DNA of 8,110 bases from Methylococcaceae bacterium (GTDB taxonomy: Bacteria > Pseudomonadota > Gammaproteobacteria > Methylococcales > Methylomonadaceae), in contig JAUYMX010000236.1 of NCBI GenBank assembly GCA_030699345.1, positions 1 to 8,110 on the forward strand. Direction: 5' to 3'. Both the position numbers and the translations under genes were made by a program. Shown piece by piece: positions 6,890-8,110 of this stretch (its first letter is position 1; every line of letters starts with the position of its first letter). The notes beneath the pieces were generated by a model that saw nothing but the letters and a program-made list of their open reading frames with translations, was not told where the DNA came from and made no database searches.

Positions 6890-6904
6890 TAGGGCAATAG
6901 TTAA

Positions 6905-7621
6905 ATGGGTAGAGCTTATCAAAACCGCAAAGTCTCCATGGCCAAAACATCCGATGCCAAGGCAAAGGTATACAGTAAATATGGTCGTGAAATTTATGTT
7001 TGCGCAAAATCGGGCGGCGTCGATCCTTCCGGGAACTTGGCGCTACGGGGACTAATCGATCGAGCCAAAAAAGACCAAGTACCAAGCCACGTTATTGACA
7101 AAGCACTCGACAAAGCGAAAGGCGGTGGTGGTGAAGACTTCTCTTCGGCTCGCTATGAAGGCTTTGGCCCTGGAGGGTGCATGGTGATTATCGACTGCCT
7201 AACTGATAATCCTAACCGTACTTTTGGTGATGTCCGTCAGTGTTTTACCAAAACAAAATGTAAAATTGGTACCCAAGGTGTAGTTAGCCACATGTTTGAC
7301 CACGCGGCTATCTTGGCATTTAAAAATAACGATGAAGACGCCGTTCTTGACGCATTACTAACCGCCGATGTGGATGTCAGTGATATTGAAAACGATGAGG
7401 GGCAAATCACCGTCTTCGCACCTCAAGCGGACTACTTTAAAGCCAAACAAGCGTTAATGGATTCTTTGGGTGTGATTGATTTTGAGGTGGACGAAATTCA
7501 ATTTGTGCCTAAAAGCGTCACGGCGATTAGTGGTGATGATTTGGTAATGTTTGATAAATTTTTAGAGATGCTGAATGATTTGGATGATGTACAAAATGTC
7601 TACCATGATGCCGAGTTTTGA
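6905..7621 (+). CDS. yeeN: YebC/PmpR-family protein, YeeN subfamily
   Basis: A cytoplasmic member of the YebC/TACO1 family. The family was long annotated as DNA-binding transcriptional regulators; more recent work on bacterial YebC and mitochondrial TACO1 points to a ribosome-associated translation role, notably at proline-rich stalls. The 238 aa are full length. The N terminus MGRAYQNRKVSMAKT is of the YeeN type rather than the GHSKW type of classical YebC. Family motifs follow: DRAKKDQVPSHVIDKA (52-67), AKGGGGEDF (71-79), ARYEGFGPGG (82-91), NPNRTFGDVR (102-111), SHMFDHAA (128-135) and a C-terminal DLDDVQNVYHDAEF. The start at 6905 is supported by the conserved MGRAYQNRK; Met12 is a less likely alternative. 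AGGG ten bases upstream is a modest ribosome binding site. No ruvC neighbour, unlike the usual yebC locus. The gene stands alone, convergent with comEA. Confidence 0.93.
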   Translation: MGRAYQNRKVSMAKTSDAKAKVYSKYGREIYVCAKSGGVDPSGNLALRGLIDRAKKDQVPSHVIDKALDKAKGGGGEDFSSARYEGFGPGGCMVIIDCLTDNPNRTFGDVRQCFTKTKCKIGTQGVVSHMFDHAAILAFKNNDEDAVLDALLTADVDVSDIENDEGQITVFAPQADYFKAKQALMDSLGVIDFEVDEIQFVPKSVTAISGDDLVMFDKFLEMLNDLDDVQNVYHDAEF

Positions 7622-7696
7622 TGCCGAATAACATCCTCATTTAGGTAATTGAACTGTTGATATTTAGCGTCACCGACGTGTCTCGAATAGTCAAGA

Positions 7697-7730
7697 GGAC
7701 ACCGCGCCACTAGCTAAAGGCGCGGTGTCC
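7697..7730. terminator. perfect 12-bp-stem inverted repeat between convergent genes
   Basis: GGACACCGCGCC and its exact reverse complement flank a 10-base loop (ACTAGCTAAA). Ten of twelve stem pairs are G-C, so the RNA hairpin would be very stable from either strand. It sits 75 bases after the yeeN stop and 48 bases after the comEA stop, a natural place for a shared bidirectional terminator. Neither side has a T tract, so the stem may act as an RNA 3'-end barrier or be a dispersed repetitive palindrome instead. Confidence 0.5.
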
Positions 7731-7778
7731 CCGCATTGTCAACGAACCAAGCCCCTTGCGGCATCGCCCCCTATCGAG

Positions 7779-8078
7779 CTACTTAGCTGTCGGTGGCGTC
7801 GCGGGGCCCGCCGTCTCAGCCCCCACCGGGTCATTGATCAGGACATCGGCCTTAATCTTCAGCACGGTTTTGTCGCCAATGCCCGCGACTTTCTCTAACT
7901 CGTCTGGACTTTTGAACGGCCCATGCTCCTGTCGGTATTTGACAATCGCTTCCGCTTTTTTCAGTCCTACATTATCCAACGCGTCCGCAATGGTTTTAGC
8001 ATCGGCCGTATTGATATTCACCGGCGCCGCCAAGGCATTCGCGATACAGCAACACCACACGAGCAGTAACTTTTTCAT
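7779..8078 (-). CDS. comEA: ComEA-like periplasmic helix-hairpin-helix protein
   Basis: A small exported DNA-binding protein of the type that, in Gram-negative bacteria, binds incoming double-stranded DNA in the periplasm during natural transformation. The 99 aa begin with a signal peptide (MKKLLLVWCCCIANALA), probably cut near residue 17-18. The mature part opens with VNINTADAKTIADAL and has the tandem hairpin pattern: NVGLKKAEAIVKYRQEHGPF (about 37-56) and VAGIGDKTVLKIKADV (about 64-79). The tail (about residues 80-99) is Pro/Ala/Thr-rich and looks disordered. Length is normal for the one-domain Gram-negative form, which lacks the membrane anchor of Bacillus ComEA. AGGA six bases before the ATG (8085-8088) is a strong ribosome binding site. 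The three successive cysteines in the signal are odd but do not make a lipobox, because Trp precedes the first. The competence role is inferred from the family; other HhH proteins share this fold. Confidence 0.88.
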   Translation of the reverse strand: MKKLLLVWCCCIANALAAPVNINTADAKTIADALDNVGLKKAEAIVKYRQEHGPFKSPDELEKVAGIGDKTVLKIKADVLINDPVGAETAGPATPPTAK

Positions 8079-8082
8079 AATA

Positions 8083-8090
8083 TTTCCTTT
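8083..8090 (-). promoter_or_regulatory. ribosome binding site of comEA
   Basis: AAAGGAAA on the minus strand places AGGA six bases before ATG 8078-8076, fixing the start and giving a complete signal peptide. The promoter lies beyond the window edge or in the last 20 bases, where I see no clear hexamers. Confidence 0.65.
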
Positions 8091-8110
8091 GGCAATAAGA
8101 ATAAGGAGAG

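Larger units (their letters stand above)
6281..6904. other. 624-bp divergent intergenic region between iorA and yeeN
   Basis: No protein gene of normal size is supported on either strand. The stretch is AT-rich and must hold the promoters of both the leftward operon and rightward yeeN. From left to right it contains an imperfect palindrome at 6350-6365, a perfect 13-bp palindrome at 6571-6583 that merges into three 21-bp-spaced TGATA-type repeats (to 6628), a minus-strand hairpin with T tract (6645-6666), a 6-bp hairpin GGGCCT/AGGCTC (6798-6814) and a 14-codon leader ORF (6845-6889). No standard sigma-70 promoter stands out for iorA. I found no riboswitch fold I could recognise. Confidence 0.6.

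Noticed and set aside
6281..6904. Molybdenum cofactor riboswitch in the iorA leader
   Set aside because: The operon context made it worth looking for, but I could not find the multi-stem fold or conserved sequence blocks, and the structured elements seen lie mostly far from iorA.
6822..7055. 77-aa plus-strand frame overlapping the yeeN start, and a minus-strand 67-aa frame at 6882-7085
   Set aside because: Both overlap the well-supported yeeN N terminus in other frames and have no family features.
8025..8078. Lipoprotein signal in ComEA because of Cys-Cys-Cys
   Set aside because: The residues before the first Cys (Leu-Val-Trp) do not fit a lipobox, while an ordinary signal peptidase site (ALA-A) follows.

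Overview
The window reads as chromosomal DNA from a Gram-negative bacterium, most likely a gammaproteobacterium. The YeeN-subfamily YebC protein, the small periplasmic ComEA protein and the Tat-exported two-subunit molybdenum hydroxylase all fit that. A methylotroph-type gammaproteobacterium is possible, but this is only an impression from protein style. No rRNA, tRNA or CRISPR array is visible.

Left end (1-1421): an IS66-family transposase (TnpC) runs leftward off the window edge. It has no ATG near its N terminus and most likely starts at a TTG with a good ribosome binding site, so ATG-only gene finding misses it. The DDE residues are in place and no stop interrupts the 448 codons seen. No tnpA or tnpB lies upstream, as in the solitary-TnpC branch of IS66. 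From 1422 to 1797 there is no gene; it changes from GC-rich IS-like DNA to AT-rich DNA near 1560.

Centre (1798-6280): a four-gene leftward operon. In transcription order it holds a [2Fe-2S] small subunit (IorA-like), a Tat-signal molybdopterin large subunit (IorB-like, 750 aa), an XdhC-family maturation factor and a MocA-type molybdenum cofactor cytidylyltransferase. The inferred pathway is that MocA makes the cytosine dinucleotide form of the cofactor, XdhC sulfurates, protects and inserts it, and the loaded IorAB-like dimer is exported through Tat on the large subunit's signal. Periplasmic electrons would then go to an acceptor not encoded here, since there is no FAD subunit and no cytochrome c gene. 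The substrate cannot be read from the sequence.

Divergent intergenic region (6281-6904): 624 bp without a convincing gene. It is the richest place for unexplained signals: a near-palindrome close to iorA, a perfect 13-bp palindrome, three TGATA-type repeats spaced exactly 21 bp apart, a terminator-like hairpin with a T7 tract on the minus strand, and a 14-codon leader ORF with a good ribosome binding site just before yeeN.

Right end (6905-8110): a rightward YebC/YeeN-family gene faces a leftward ComEA-like helix-hairpin-helix gene. Between them is a perfect 12-bp-stem inverted repeat without a T tract. I see no clear new multi-gene system; the best leads are the phased repeats and the acceptor-less exported hydroxylase.
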